In this document: positions 36,770 through 47,967 of the stretch, piece by piece
Layout of the letters: each line of letters begins with the position of its first letter
How positions within the stretch are numbered: the first letter of the stretch is position 1
Assembly (NCBI GenBank): GCA_023313575.1
Contig: JAJTTP010000024.1
Span: 62,001-126,000 of the forward strand
Source of the DNA: Eutypella sp. D-1
Taxonomy: Eukaryota; Ascomycota; Sordariomycetes; Xylariales; Diatrypaceae
Length of the DNA: 64,000 nucleotides
Direction: 5' to 3'
Made by a program: the position numbers and the translations under genes
The notes under the pieces: generated by a model
Told to the model about the DNA's origin: nothing
The model's database searches: none
The model's input: only the letters and a program-made list of their open reading frames with translations

Positions 36770-38363
36770 CTAGCTCTGTCCCCGTTTTAGGCGGCCGAGG
36801 ATAGCAGGTTTCCCACCGATGACGAAGAACGACAGCACGGCCGTAATACCCGTCACAGCAGCGAACACTAAATTCATATTCCCGTAGCCGACAGAATCTC
36901 TCAGTGCCCCAGCGGCGAGGGGGCCAATGGTAAGGCCCAGGTTGAAGAACACGGAGTTGAACCCGTACAGTTGAGCGTACGGACCATTGGGACCGAAGAA
37001 GCCTGGGTTCGCCCACTCATATCGCTGAACGACGGCGCTAGCCTCGACTAGGCTCGGCGAGGTGATGATCGCGAGCCCTATCCCATTGAGCGCCAGCAGG
37101 GCCGCGTAGAGGATCACAGTGCCAGTGCGATCTTCTTCGCCGCCCGTCCATCGTTCCGAAGGCAATCGTAGAAGTGCAAGTGCTGGGGTTAAGTATGCGA
37201 AACCGAGTACGGCGGCGGGTTTCGTGCCATACCGGTCGACCGCCCAACCCGCGATCGGACCTAGTACGAGGTAGGGTACGTCAATTGCAATGAAGAGGAG
37301 TCCGGCCTCGAGGGACGAAAAGCCTAGGAGATCCTTTGCTTCAGTTGGGATTGTGGCGTCGAACAGTGCCAGAAGCGCTGCCTGCACAAGTGCCAGGAGA
37401 AGAGCCACTACGAGCCGTGGGCTGCGGAAGCAGATAGTTACTGGAAAAGCACGGGCCACTCGGCCGGGCTCCCCACGAACCTTGTAGGTCTCTGATTCTA
37501 GGTCGTCGTCGGTCTCGTTTTCGGCAGCGGCATGACGAGGGTTTCGAATCAGTGAATCCGATTCGTTTTGTTCTCGGTCGTCGCTTTCGTTCGCGGGTAT
37601 TGTTGGTTGATCGTTCTCAGGGACCATATACTTGGCAGCAGTCTTTTTCTCCACTATTAAGAGTCGCATGAGAAAATCCAGAGCTAGGATACCTATGGCC
37701 ACACCGAAGACGCCAACGTAGCCAGTCTTCTCGTATAATATGCCGCCTATGACTGGGGCCAGCAGCTGGCCGATCGAGATGAATGAGAATATCTGCATTT
37801 CGTTCGAGCGTTAGCTACGAGGAAGATACGCTCGACTCGAGTTGTTTCCTAGGAAGAAATGATGTGGGATTGAGGATAGATGCTATCTCGCAACGTACCG
37901 ATCCGACTACTTTTCCTAGGTTCTCTGGACCGACAGTATCAAGAACCATAGCGAGACCGATAGTCCAGACAACAGCGGCACTGATTCCCTGCAAAACCCG
38001 AGCGACGACGAGCCAGGCGACAGTATTGCCGAGGGCTAGCATGAGAGTGGCGATAAGTAAGGCGGCGAGGCCACTGAGGAAGGGTGCACGGCGCGATCTT
38101 GTGCGGTCAGCGGCCCAGCCGACCGGCAGCGCGGACAGAACGGAGGCGCCTGCGTATGCTGCTAGCAGCCATGACACGTAGGATTGTATCTCGGCGTCAG
38201 GAATCCCCAACCGGCTGCGCAGTACAAAGGGTAGAACTGGAACTACCAGCCCGTATAGGAACAGGTCCGTGAACAGGCCCACGGCCACCGTTGCCACGAT
38301 GAAGAGCGTGTTGGAGCGCCAGTTGAGCGCCCAGGGCCGGCGATCATTCTTTTTATTCGACAT
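36770..38363 (-). CDS. Major facilitator superfamily transporter (drug:H+ antiporter / vesicular-amine-transporter-like)
   Basis: A plasma- or vacuolar-membrane proton-coupled exporter. Exon 1 (38363-37899) and exon 2 (37792-36770) flank a 106-nt intron; joining gives VVGSIFSFISIGQLLAP and a protein of 495 residues with about 12 hydrophobic helices. The MFS motif-A signature occurs after helix 2 (GWAADRTRSRRAP) and again in the second half (GWAVDRYGTKPA). A long hydrophilic central loop (about 210-270) separates the halves, as in 6+6 drug antiporters. The first in-frame ATG is at 38363. It sits at the left edge of the secondary-metabolism region and would suit export of a product or self-protection, but such transporters are also common outside clusters. 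Confidence 0.87.
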
Positions 38364-38922
38364 TGCTATTAGTGTAGGTATTGGTAAATCAAGGTCACTT
38401 TGGAATTGACATTTCAAGCAGCAAGTATTTTTCTGTAGTTGTCAAAACATACCATGGCATGTTTGTCTCACATATTTCCTCTTTTGTAAGTTTTGTTCCT
38501 GCAGATCGATGACCTCATACCACTTACAGAGGTACAGAACGCTGAGTAAGTCGCGATGCCACAATAATGATCCGATTGTGGTCAATAATACCCCACCAAA
38601 TCAATCATTATCAAAATCGAGTAGCAAACATTTAGGACGTTAATTTATCTTTCATCAACCCATGCCAATTTAGTATTTAACGAAAAAAAGAGAAAGACAA
38701 GGGGGTTTCGAAACAGGAGCCTGGAAACAAGACTGCTGCGTGTGTACGTGCCAAGTTGGAGGCGGGACGGTACCCCAACTGCGTCATTCGGCCTTATCGC
38801 GCCGCTACCCCACGGTATTCAGCGCCCCCGCTGCCCCACCACCGGCCCCTCATCCAGCCCTAATATGCCCCGAGTGCCCGGGCTCGCCAGCGCCGAGGCG
38901 ACCCAACCTCACGATCTTAATT
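38364..38922. other. Intergenic region
   Basis: About 560 bases holding the MFS promoter and the 3' end of the GFA-family transcript. It includes a purine-rich stretch (38682-38706) and a C-rich stretch near 38.8 kb. No gene is seen. Confidence 0.55.
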
Positions 38923-39408
38923 TTACATTGTAGCCGGCATGGTCTCATACTTCTCCCATTCTGCTGGTAGATCGATCACGGCTGAGCGCACATAGATGTG
39001 CTTTCCGTTCTTCCAATTGAGCCCTTCGATACAACCACCCTTGATACTGACAGTAGGTTTGGGCTGGCCGTGAGAATCCCGGAGCCGGTGGAACAAGCGC
39101 GACCCGCACGCGCTGCAAAAATAACAATCCATTCTGCCTCCGCTATCGGTCGGTCGGGTGTATACTCGAAGTCCCGCCTCCAGGACCTCCGATAGTGGGA
39201 AGAGCCCATCCGACGGAAATATCGCAGATGTCCCGAATGCCGACCCGGATTGCTTCTGGCACTCTGTACAGTGACAGTGGTACACCGCCTTGGGTTGTAC
39301 CGTCGGTGTCGGGAATGTGATCTGCCCGCACTGGCAGCTCACCGTAAGGGGCTTCCATTCTTGCTGTTTCGGCGCTGTGTGCACATTTGGGGCAGGTGTT
39401 GCGTTCAT
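38923..39408 (-). CDS. GFA / CENP-V domain zinc-fold protein
   Basis: A 161-residue single-exon protein of the glutathione-dependent formaldehyde-activating enzyme (GFA, DUF636) superfamily. The zinc-ligand pattern is complete: C25-x-C27, C45-x-C47-x2-C50 (CHCTECQKQSG), and C95-x2-C98-x2-C101 (CYFCSACGSRLFH). Family knowledge: members bind two zinc ions. The bacterial founder was assigned a role in S-hydroxymethylglutathione formation, but most fungal paralogs have no known substrate, and some sit in biosynthetic clusters. The first 20 residues are poorly conserved in type. It lies between the transporter and the chitin deacetylase, and its participation in the neighbouring pathway is only a possibility. 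Confidence 0.87.
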   Translation of the reverse strand: MNATPAPNVHTAPKQQEWKPLTVSCQCGQITFPTPTVQPKAVYHCHCTECQKQSGSAFGTSAIFPSDGLFPLSEVLEAGLRVYTRPTDSGGRMDCYFCSACGSRLFHRLRDSHGQPKPTVSIKGGCIEGLNWKNGKHIYVRSAVIDLPAEWEKYETMPATM

Positions 39409-40756
39409 AGTGGAGATATGGCTTGCCTACTGCTCTGTGGTCCGTTGGCGTGCATACAATTCCAGGTGATTGAGGTATCGATGATTAATTGTAGATACTG
39501 AAAGCTAGGATAAGTCAAACCAAGTCTTTCGCGCCGTTTAATTATTAAACTTTGTTAGAAAAACAAGGTTATCACGATGAAGATAGACGCGAGGTGGAGG
39601 AACCCCAACTCGACGAGATCCACCCCCGCAAAAATCATTCGGGTGTGCAACCGAGGCGATCAATCGCCTCCCCAACATTCACTGTTTTGTTACCACACCC
39701 TTAGTAGCAACTTTCTTTGCCTTGGAAAAGATTTTACCTTCCTACTCATGTTCCCGCTACACCTGATGTCTTAATAACCTCGGGGTACACTTACCTATAT
39801 ACTCCACGTTGGGTTGAAGAGACACAATCGAGCATTATGTAGCAATGCTATTCGACGCTGTCTGCATCTGGCTTACGTCTAATGACAGGTCACGATTAGA
39901 TATCGAATTACGATGCCCCGACCATCAGGCATCAGCTAAGCGCATATCACCTAGGCAGTGTCCAGCATGCATGGTTTGCTCCTTGTATTTTCCGGGGCCA
40001 TGCTTACACCTTGGCAGTGCGATATTGGTCATATCATCGGGAAAATAATATTCGAAATCGCCCCACCCCCCTCCCATTTATCGTAGCATACTCACAGCTT
40101 ACACAGTGAGCGGATATAGGGCTTCTCGCCTCGGAACCTGCACAGCGGCTCTAATGCCAAGCAGGTCGGTCGAGCGGGACGCATCAACTTGTACAGTGGA
40201 CATGAACACCAAATTAAACCTCTTCCGTTCCCAATCCAGTGCTCTATTTGAGGCGCAGGCATCATAGCTTTTGTAGTGTCACCAATCCTGAACCCTCCGC
40301 CTTTGCATTCAGCAGTCCCGGCTAAAGGGCGATCTGAATGTCACTGGACAGCCCCTATGCATTACCCCACAAAAGGCTACCCTAGTCCCACACTCTATCT
40401 AGAGCCAAAAAGGGGTTTACGTCTTGAGCATAACGCCACGATTTCTTGTTTCTATTTGCGCCTGAACCCACTGTGGTGGGACTCCCTAAACCTCAACTAG
40501 AACTGCCGGCACAACCAACCATCAAGATGGGTCTAGACGTCAAGAGGGGGTCGGAATCTCGTCCTGGGAGTCTACGAAAGGCGCTGGGGTCTATTCCCGT
40601 GTCCCGGTTTTGGTAGAGATCACAAATAATATGTGAGATACGGCGTCTTCTATATAACGAGAAGCACGCGAGCCTAGTTGCCTCAGCACTTGTCGCTGTG
40701 CCTCCACCGCAGTCTACTATAATAGACCGAGAAGCAATCCCCGGGCCGCCGACAAG
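39409..40756. other. Intergenic between divergent genes
   Basis: About 1.35 kb shared upstream region of the GFA-family gene (minus) and the chitin deacetylase (plus). No coding frame is supported. Confidence 0.55.
40651..40657 (+). promoter_or_regulatory. TATA-like box upstream of the chitin deacetylase
   Basis: TATATAA lies 106 bases upstream of the chitin deacetylase ATG, a usual distance for a TATA element with a short leader. It was identified by sequence and spacing only. Confidence 0.45.
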
Positions 40757-41759
40757 ATGATCGCCAAATCTGTAATCGCTGCTATCAGCTGCGCGCTCTG
40801 CGCATCAGCAGCCTCGATTCCATCCCCGATCGACCTCATCAGGCGCGACCACTCGCTCGGCACCGTGATCACCAAGTGCGCCAAGCCTGGCGTTCTCGCT
40901 CTCGCCTTCGACGATGGCCCGTACCAGTACACCCAGAAGCTTGTCGACACTCTCAACGCGGCTGACGCCAAGGCCACATTCTTCTTCACCGGGACCCTCT
41001 ATGGTAAGCCCATCTTGATGGACACAGAGAGTGTAGAGTTGGGATCAGAGCTAAATTTACGGAACCAGGCTGCATCTACAACCAGAAGGCGGCCGTGAAG
41101 AACGCGTTCGACTCAGGTCACCAGATCGCCTCGCATACCTGGTAGGTTCTCATCGTTATCGGTGCAGATGCTATAAAAGCAGTGGTAGGATGAACGCAAG
41201 TAATAAGCAATACACTGACTGTAGTCGGTGAAAAGGACCCACCCGCACGTTGGCTCAATGGGAGCGCAGCAGCTGACGACGGAGCTGACGAAGCTGGAGG
41301 ACGCGCTGGTGAACATCATTGGGAAGAAGCCGGCGTACCTGCGGCCGCCGTACCTGGAGAGTTCGGGTTCGGTTCTGAGCGTTACGCGCCAGATGAACTA
41401 CGTGGTCGTGACGGACGACATCGATGCTGGCGACTGGAATAACCAATCCCCGCAGCAGTCGCAGCAGAAGTTCATTCAGGCCGGTGCCGGCGGAAATGGC
41501 CACATCCCCCTCATGCACGAGACCTACGACTCTACCGTCAGCGTCCTCGTCCCCTGGCTTATCGACTGGGCCGCTCAGAATAACCTCAAGCTCGTCACCG
41601 TCGGTACGTATCCTTCTTCCGAGTGATATGTAATCTTCTTCGTTTCCGCAGGATACAATGTGGGGCTAACATACTTGCGTCACAGCTGAATGCCGCGACG
41701 ATGCTGATGGAGCTTACCAGCCCGGCAACTTTACTGGAGATGGCCGGAACACTTGCTAG
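40757..41759 (+). CDS. Secreted polysaccharide (chitin) deacetylase, CE4 family
   Basis: An extracellular enzyme expected to remove acetyl groups from chitin or a related N-acetylglucosamine polymer. Four exons (40757-41003, 41069-41141, 41236-41603, 41686-41759) give 253 residues. Residues 1-19 are a signal peptide, and the LIRR at 27-30 may be a processing site. All five CE4 motifs are present: FDDGP (Asp52 as base, Asp53 as metal ligand), SHTWTHPH, RPPY, DAGDW and the catalytic-acid motif LMHE. The SHTWTHPH motif appears only when the GAAAAG acceptor at 41235 is used, which fixes that splice. It lacks a chitin-binding module. It converges with the NRPS-like gene 430 bases away. Such enzymes usually mask fungal cell-wall chitin from plant or host recognition, so cluster membership is doubtful. 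Confidence 0.9.
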
Positions 41760-42190
41760 AGGAAGTGATTGGTATAGTTGTATACTAAGCCCTGCGGGGT
41801 CTAAGAAAGCCACACCCTGCGACTGAGCTGTATTCTCTCAAGTGATATGCATCTACCCCTATTTAGTGGGTTCATCTTGAAGGACGTGCACATCCCAGAT
41901 GATTGTAGGCCGCGGAGTTTCTTCGTTACCAGTTTAGCTAAGTATTACATATTATCGTAGATAATTGTAACCCGGGGACATTCGTATAACCTATTCATCT
42001 CAACTAGGGGGGTAAAGATTACCTGGATAAGAGTTCCTAGCTAACCGCTCCATGATATAATAGGCTAAGTAGACTTCATACAGCACGGAGGAAGAGACCA
42101 TGACATCAGCGGTTTTAATTTATTCGATCCATGAGAGGGTATAGCACTCGTCATTCAAGTTGCCCGGGTCCCAATATCACCTAGCCGGTC
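41760..42190. other. Intergenic, convergent genes
   Basis: 431 bases between two convergent stop codons, holding both 3' untranslated regions. Nothing else is seen. Confidence 0.6.
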
Positions 42191-45100
42191 TCAGTAACCC
42201 CATTGATTCAGCCAAAGGTTAAACCAGTCGGGGTTAACAGGCTCCAAGGAAGCCAAAGTCCTACTGTTCGCCGCGCTCATCTCGACATCCAGGACAAATT
42301 CAAGCGACGATTGCCTTTCGTCTAGCGTCAACGACTCGAAGAATCTGAGCAGCTTCAGGCCCGGGTTCTGTTTCAACTCCGCCAACGACGCATTCTCCTG
42401 CGACCTTCGGAGAGCATCGACCCATTCATCCCACGTCACAACCTTGGAAGACGAGCCTAGATGCTTGATCACCGTGGGAAGAAGGGAATCCCATCCCACA
42501 TCCTCAGGGTTGACGGCATGGTAGACTTGGATGGTTTGCGGTGCCTTCGTTCTGGCATCGGCTTCGGTGTCATCGATATTTGCAAGCTCGACAACAATGT
42601 CTGCTAGGATATCAACAGGAATCCAATCAATCCGATCCATTGAACCGAGTGTAGAAGGCAGTACACCAAGGAACTTCGAAGTTTCGATGATCTATCCATC
42701 CGTCAGCGACCGCGATCTTGCGTGCAGGGCAGTTCTTCAAAGCAACATACCGTTGGTAACCATTCTTGCTTTCCCCACATGCCCTTGCTACTTCTTACCG
42801 GACCCGCGACCTGTCCCAAGCGACAGATAGCGGCGCGCAGCCCCGAGTTGACCACAGCGTCCTCGATAATAAGCTCGGACACCTGTTTCGACGAGTTATA
42901 GCCGCTGACTTCGGTGGTCAGTTGGTGATTGGGCGCCTCGATGATCATCCCCTCTCCGCGCAAGTGGTTGACGGTCCCCGTAGTAGAGATGAAGAACAGC
43001 GAGGCGTCGTGCTTGCTTTCAAGGCAGAAGTCCGCTAGCTTTCTCACACCCTTGATGTAGGGCTCGAAAGAGGCGAGGTCCCAGTTGAAGTTGACGGGCC
43101 ACTGGTTGTCTGCATATCATGTTAATACCCGTCAAGTGCCCCAGAACCTTTATACCCGTTGGTAACTTACGGATCACGTGTGTTGTATGGGCGCTAAGCT
43201 CGGTGTATACGTCTCGGCTTAGACCAAACTGGGGCTTAGAGAGGTCAACCTGGAGGAATTCGACTCTGTCCGACGGCCACTCCGTGGATAAGCCCCTGAA
43301 TGCACCTGATTCAGCCTGCTTCTTCTTCCCATCTGCGCTCCGGTTCAAGCAGTAAATCTTTCTAACGTGCTTCTGGTTCAATAGGGATTCGAGAACGTAG
43401 GAGCCGACGGAGCCGGTACTGCCCGTCAGGATAACCGTAGTCTCGACCTGCGCCTTGCTATACTTCTCGCGGAAATCCCGCATTGTTCGGAGCTGGACGT
43501 CGATCTCGCTTAACGTCCCGTTCGTCGGACTCCTGAGCAGGCCGTACACAGCCTTGGAAAATTTTGCGATGGTCGGGTTTGCGTATACTAGACGGGGACT
43601 TAGGATTGATGGGTCAAGTCCGGACCGTTCAAGAACCGATCGCAGTGATCTCACGACGCGAAGTACAATCAGAGAGTCCACCCCTGTATTGAAGATATCC
43701 TCGTCTACGGAGGCAATCTTGAGGGAGGGGAGCAATGCCGATAGCATGTCGTGTATCCCTTGTGTGACTGCCTCCAACGAGGAAGTGTCGATCGTGGAAG
43801 TCACGTGCGCTATAGACTCATTCTCACGCTGCTCGTAGAAGTCCTCTATTTCCTGTGTGTAGCCAGCCAGGGTGGCGCGACGCTTCACTGTACCCTTGTC
43901 CGTGTATGCAAACGGCTTCGCGGGGTCGGAGAACATGATATACTCCTTGTATATCTGTGCATATGCCGGCGCTGAAGCATTTGCGACCTGTACGGTCTCA
44001 TATATGCTATCGATGAGCGCATGGCGCTCAGTCGGATCTGTCGGCTCCGCCTCGTTCAGTTCCACTAGTAGACCAGCTTGAAATTTACCAGTCCCTATCT
44101 GTATCCGAGTTAGTGTCACTGCCAACCTCGGGGCTGCGTTAAGTCGCCATGTGTAAGAACTTCTGGAATACTTACCACAAGGGATCCTGCAATAGCGGGG
44201 TGGGCGTTGATGATGGCCTGTGCACCTAGGGGCTGGATCTTCTCGCCATTCGAGAAGACGACCATCTCATCTGCCCTGCCCATGTAGATCCAATGGTTGG
44301 GTTTCGTCGGGTGCTTTGCATATAAATCCTTGAGGGACATTTCTTTGATGTCTCGGAAAGTGTGGAAGAGGCCTTGGAAGAGGTCCGCATGCTCGTTTCG
44401 CACAACATAATGCTCGTAAAGCCCCGGCTCAATTTCCCGGAAATCGAATCCGGAATATGGGTGGAAAGAGAAATAGATCCAGTCCTCCCGATCAACCCAC
44501 AGATTGCCAATAAAGAGGCCTTCAGTGGTCCCTGTGAGGTTGAATACCCTGACAACTTGGTTGACCTTGTCGACCGGGGCTTGGGTAACAGGGCCTCGAA
44601 GGCCGTCAGCTGCGTTCGGCAACAAGGATACCAGCGATCTTAAGTATTACTTACCACCTGAGGCGCAGATAAACTTGGCACTTGTGAACTTCGAAAGTAC
44701 CTCTGGAGTTTCCCCAAGCTCGTCCACGAGCGATGGGACAATGCTCCATATGTCAATCTTGGCATGGTCAAGCATCGCATCAATCAAGTCCATATTCGGG
44801 ATTACTCCTTCTGGGCCAATTATACCATGCATCCCGTAGAAAGCGTTCATGAGGATATTCATGATCATACCAGCGCCCTGATTCACTCTATGTTAGATTA
44901 TGGTCAATTCTGACGAGGAACTGGCTACTCACATGGAAGAAAGGGAATGCGGAATATAGACGGTCCTTATCGTGCCATTGCGATGTCCAAGGCTTGAGTC
45001 CATTATCGCCGTCAGCTGCCGGTAAAAGACGCACCGCATCTAACGTGCTGAGGAGTCCATGACTCCAAAAGATTGGCTTTGGAAGCCCCGTAGTGCCAGA

Positions 45101-45749
45101 CGTATGTAGCACGCAGAACGGCTCTGTAGTGGCCTCCTCGAATGTCTTATCATAGGGGTAGTGGGGCACATCCTCTATCTTGAGCAGATCCTCAACATCC
45201 TGAATCGTGAGCACCTTCATAGGATGGTTTACAAGAATCTCCGGAAGGCTCTGAGGCTGCTGGCTGGGAGAAATCCAGTATTGACAACTGGTTTTTTGTA
45301 ATAGGGCTAGACTGCCTTCAATACTGTTGCGCGGAGAAAGAAACAAGGCCTACAACATGATTTAAGTTTCAGTGCATTCAGATGGGATATTCAATTTCAC
45401 CTGCAACTTACTTTGTAACCCGCTTTGATGCTGGCATGAGTCACCAGTACGTATCGAAGGTCGTCTGCCTTCTAGTTAGCCTAGACCAAACAGTTATAAG
45501 ATTTCTTAACTCACGAGGACCAATATAGCCTATGGTCTCGAATGAAGAGCTCTTCCCGATCTCGTTATGCAGCCACCAAGCGACCTTATCGACTGCATGA
45601 GCCAACTCTCGAGCAGACACATCACGAAATCCCTGTGATACGTCTTGCGTCCTTGGAAACGAGTACACTATACGTTCAGGGTCGATTCTCGCAAGATCAT
45701 CCACGATATGTGGGATGAGGCGACGGCCATACTGATGTGGGGTAGTCAT
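42191..45749 (-). CDS. NRPS-like carboxylic acid reductase (adenylation - thiolation - thioester reductase)
   Basis: Activates a carboxylic acid with ATP, loads it on a phosphopantetheine arm, and releases it by NADPH reduction as an aldehyde or alcohol. Eight exons (45749-45515, 45464-45412, 45349-44933, 44877-44655, 44609-44176, 44098-43171, 43109-42751, 42691-42191) join in frame to 1049 residues, the usual length for fungal A-T-R enzymes. Adenylation domain about 1-460, with LHTSGTTGLPKP (about 177-187) and the catalytic Lys in FSNGEKIQP. Thiolation domain has GVDSLIVL (Ser596 carries the cofactor). Reductase domain from about 670 has the NADPH loop TGSTGSVGS and the catalytic YNSSK (Tyr834, Lys838). 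All key residues are present, and there is no condensation domain. The gene is divergent from the isocyanide synthase. The substrate cannot be read from sequence. Confidence 0.9.
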
Positions 45750-45855
45750 CGTCTATGCGACACACAATTGATTTGAAGCCCGTCCACAAAAATAGCATAA
45801 AGGAAGTAAGATTTGTAAACGACCATAGTGGAATACGTTTTGCCGGAGCTTTTTG

Positions 45856-45863
45856 TATTTATA
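45856..45863 (-). promoter_or_regulatory. TATA-like box for the NRPS-like gene
   Basis: TATAAATA on the minus strand, about 107 bases upstream of the NRPS-like ATG. Called from sequence and distance only. Confidence 0.45.
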
Positions 45864-46531
45864 AAATTCTAGTGATGTAGGGAAAAATCCCTTTACTGAC
45901 CCATGAGGCACGCTGACACACGAGGTGAGGTCACGTCAGCAAATATGAGTACATAGGATTACATGCACGATAGCTGCGCACCTCACGTCTACTAAACCGA
46001 CAAAAGCCATTAGTAACCTTTTCCTATTTACCAATTACGAGCGGTGTGATAGTCCCCACAAACTATAGGGTTGTCACGAGACTTCCGCGGATGCGTATGG
46101 GTTATGGTGATACCTTGCCGCCAGTTCGGGCTTGCCGGTCATATGGCAAAACAGTTCAGGTGCTGAGTTAAAGCATATAAGAGTGGCGGGAATATTAGAG
46201 GACTTATAGAGCCGCGATTATAAGGGGCGTATATCGCAGCTTCCCAATCTCCTCTTCGTTCCACTTATCCCCGCTGCCGTTGGCTCAGTGCCATGGCTTA
46301 GAGAGCAGCCCATCACTGTGGAAGTAAGCACTTGACCGATGGTGATGGTGAGTCAATGAGGCAGTGACGCCTTTGATGTCACGAACCGTGTTAAGTTTCG
46401 ATAGCCCTTGGGAGTCGGTTACTATGACGCCATTAGGATTGTTGTTAGGCATGTGCAGTGTGAACATCAAAGACCAAGGCAAAGGCGGCTCTATGTGCCG
46501 CGGTTGACAATAGAAGGTTCGATGGCCGAAA

Positions 46532-46538
46532 TATATAT
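46532..46538 (+). promoter_or_regulatory. TATA-like box for the isocyanide synthase gene
   Basis: TATATAT about 155 bases upstream of the isocyanide synthase ATG and about 30 bases downstream of a CCGCGG palindrome. Called from sequence and distance only. Confidence 0.4.
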
Positions 46539-46691
46539 AGATAGATTCGCCCCAACCAAGGCTAACTATGGTCCAGAAGTTCAATCACCACTAGATACAA
46601 CATTGCGATTCCGTATTTCCCAACTGTTCCCCCAGTACCTACACACAAGTTCCTGTCCTCAATATTCTTACTTGCACATCACAACATTAAA

Positions 46692-47967
46692 ATGCCACTA
46701 CTAGCTATTAACCCTACACCAGCAGGTGATTTTTCTACTTCAAAGCTTCTGCAGGCATCTCAGTATGATGCGGACATCGAAGAGACATCCGCGAGGGTCC
46801 TCGAGGTCATCTACAAATATCTGATGACCAAGTTCAGCGACCCGGAGGAGAAGATCAGCCAAGGGACTCCCAAGTTCTTGGCCGTCATCTCCAAGTTCGT
46901 CAGTGAGGCCAAGACCATTCAGATGTGCCTGCCTGCATTCCCCTGGAAGTCAGCGAACAAAGTCTACAAGGTTCTAGGGTCGTTGCCAGACAAGGCTGAG
47001 GAGGTTGCCCTAAGGCGTCTGAACACCATGTGCGTGGAGATTGCCGAGGTCTATAAGCCCGGTGCTACTCTAACAATAATCTCTGACGGGCTTGTCTACA
47101 ACGGTAAGCCTCACGCTTCCCCGGAAGTCCTATATTATGACGTATCGCTGATAGTCCTACTATACAGACCTCCTCAGTATCCCGGACCGGGATACATTCG
47201 CCTACGGAGAGGCTCTGCGAGCAATGGCTGTGACCAAAGGATTCCAGCACATCGAGTTTTCGCGGCTGAGGGATCTAGTGTCCTACCCAGGTCTCCCCAC
47301 GCAGCTGAGCGAAGTGGTGTACGTGGCCAATGCTAGCAACTTCCGTCGGTATCTGCTCAACCGGTTCGGAAACGACGAGCTTGATATCGACCAGGAGATT
47401 GCCACCAAGCCAGATACCAACATGACGTACCGCGGCTACTGTCGATTCCTCGGAAACGACCTGCAGTACGTGTATCCTGTTGGCAAGAACCGTAGCGGTC
47501 ACGCCTACCGCCGGGACGTCAAGTTTATTGCCAAGGAGATGCTTAAGCGTGGTGATGTGAGTCTTGTTCTTTGCTTCACTCGGCCTTGTTTCCTGACTCC
47601 ATCCCCTGAGAAATGTGGGGGTGGGGGCTAGTACATGTTGCACGTACGAGGAAGATAGCTAATCAAGTTCGTGATAATCAAACAGGCGTTCGCGAAAGCC
47701 GTCAAGTCGGCATACCCCGACCACCTCCGCTTGTCGATCCACCAGTCGACAGGAGAGCACAAGATCTCCATCAGTCTACTACCCACCGATACGGGCTACA
47801 CAACGCCCTGGCACTGTAGCGTCGCGTTCCGGGCGGACGGCAGCCTGACTAGCGGGCCCAAGGGCGAGTTCGAGAAGGACCCGAGCCTGGAGGTTGTCCA
47901 CGAGGAAGGGCGACCCAGTTATTTTGTTGAGAAGGATCACGCGAGGGCAGCAGGCCCTCGTATCTGA
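46692..47967 (+). CDS. Isocyanide synthase, Dit1/PvcA/IsnA family, stand-alone
   Basis: Family members convert the amino group of an amino acid (often Tyr or Trp) to an isocyanide with ribulose-5-phosphate as carbon donor; the yeast relative Dit1 starts dityrosine formation. Three exons (46692-47103, 47168-47556, 47686-47967) join in frame to 360 residues. Family blocks in order: FPWKSANKVYKVLGSLPDKAEE, given here as FPWKS..KVLG..PDKAEE (about 75-95); ISDGLVYNDL across the first splice (about 130-139); FSRLRDL; then LRLSIHQSTGEHKISISL and PWHCSVAF in the last exon. Length equals the core domain alone: no fused dioxygenase, adenylation or P450 module. It is divergently paired with an NRPS-like reductase and lies 8 kb from a P450. 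The amino-acid substrate is unknown. The second intron is 129 nt, longer than its neighbours. Confidence 0.9.

Larger units (their letters stand above)
45750..46691. promoter_or_regulatory. 942-bp bidirectional promoter region between the NRPS-like and isocyanide synthase genes
   Basis: The two biosynthetic genes are transcribed away from each other across this interval, so both promoters lie here. It has a TATA-like box facing each gene and two CCGCGG palindromes (46085-46090 and 46498-46503) of the CGG-inverted type that Zn2Cys6 regulators can bind. No coding frame is supported inside it. Confidence 0.6.

Noticed and set aside
42191..47967. A single fused isocyanide synthase-NRPS-like gene (CrmA-like arrangement)
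   Set aside because: The two coding regions are on opposite strands with a 942-bp promoter region between them, so they are separate genes.
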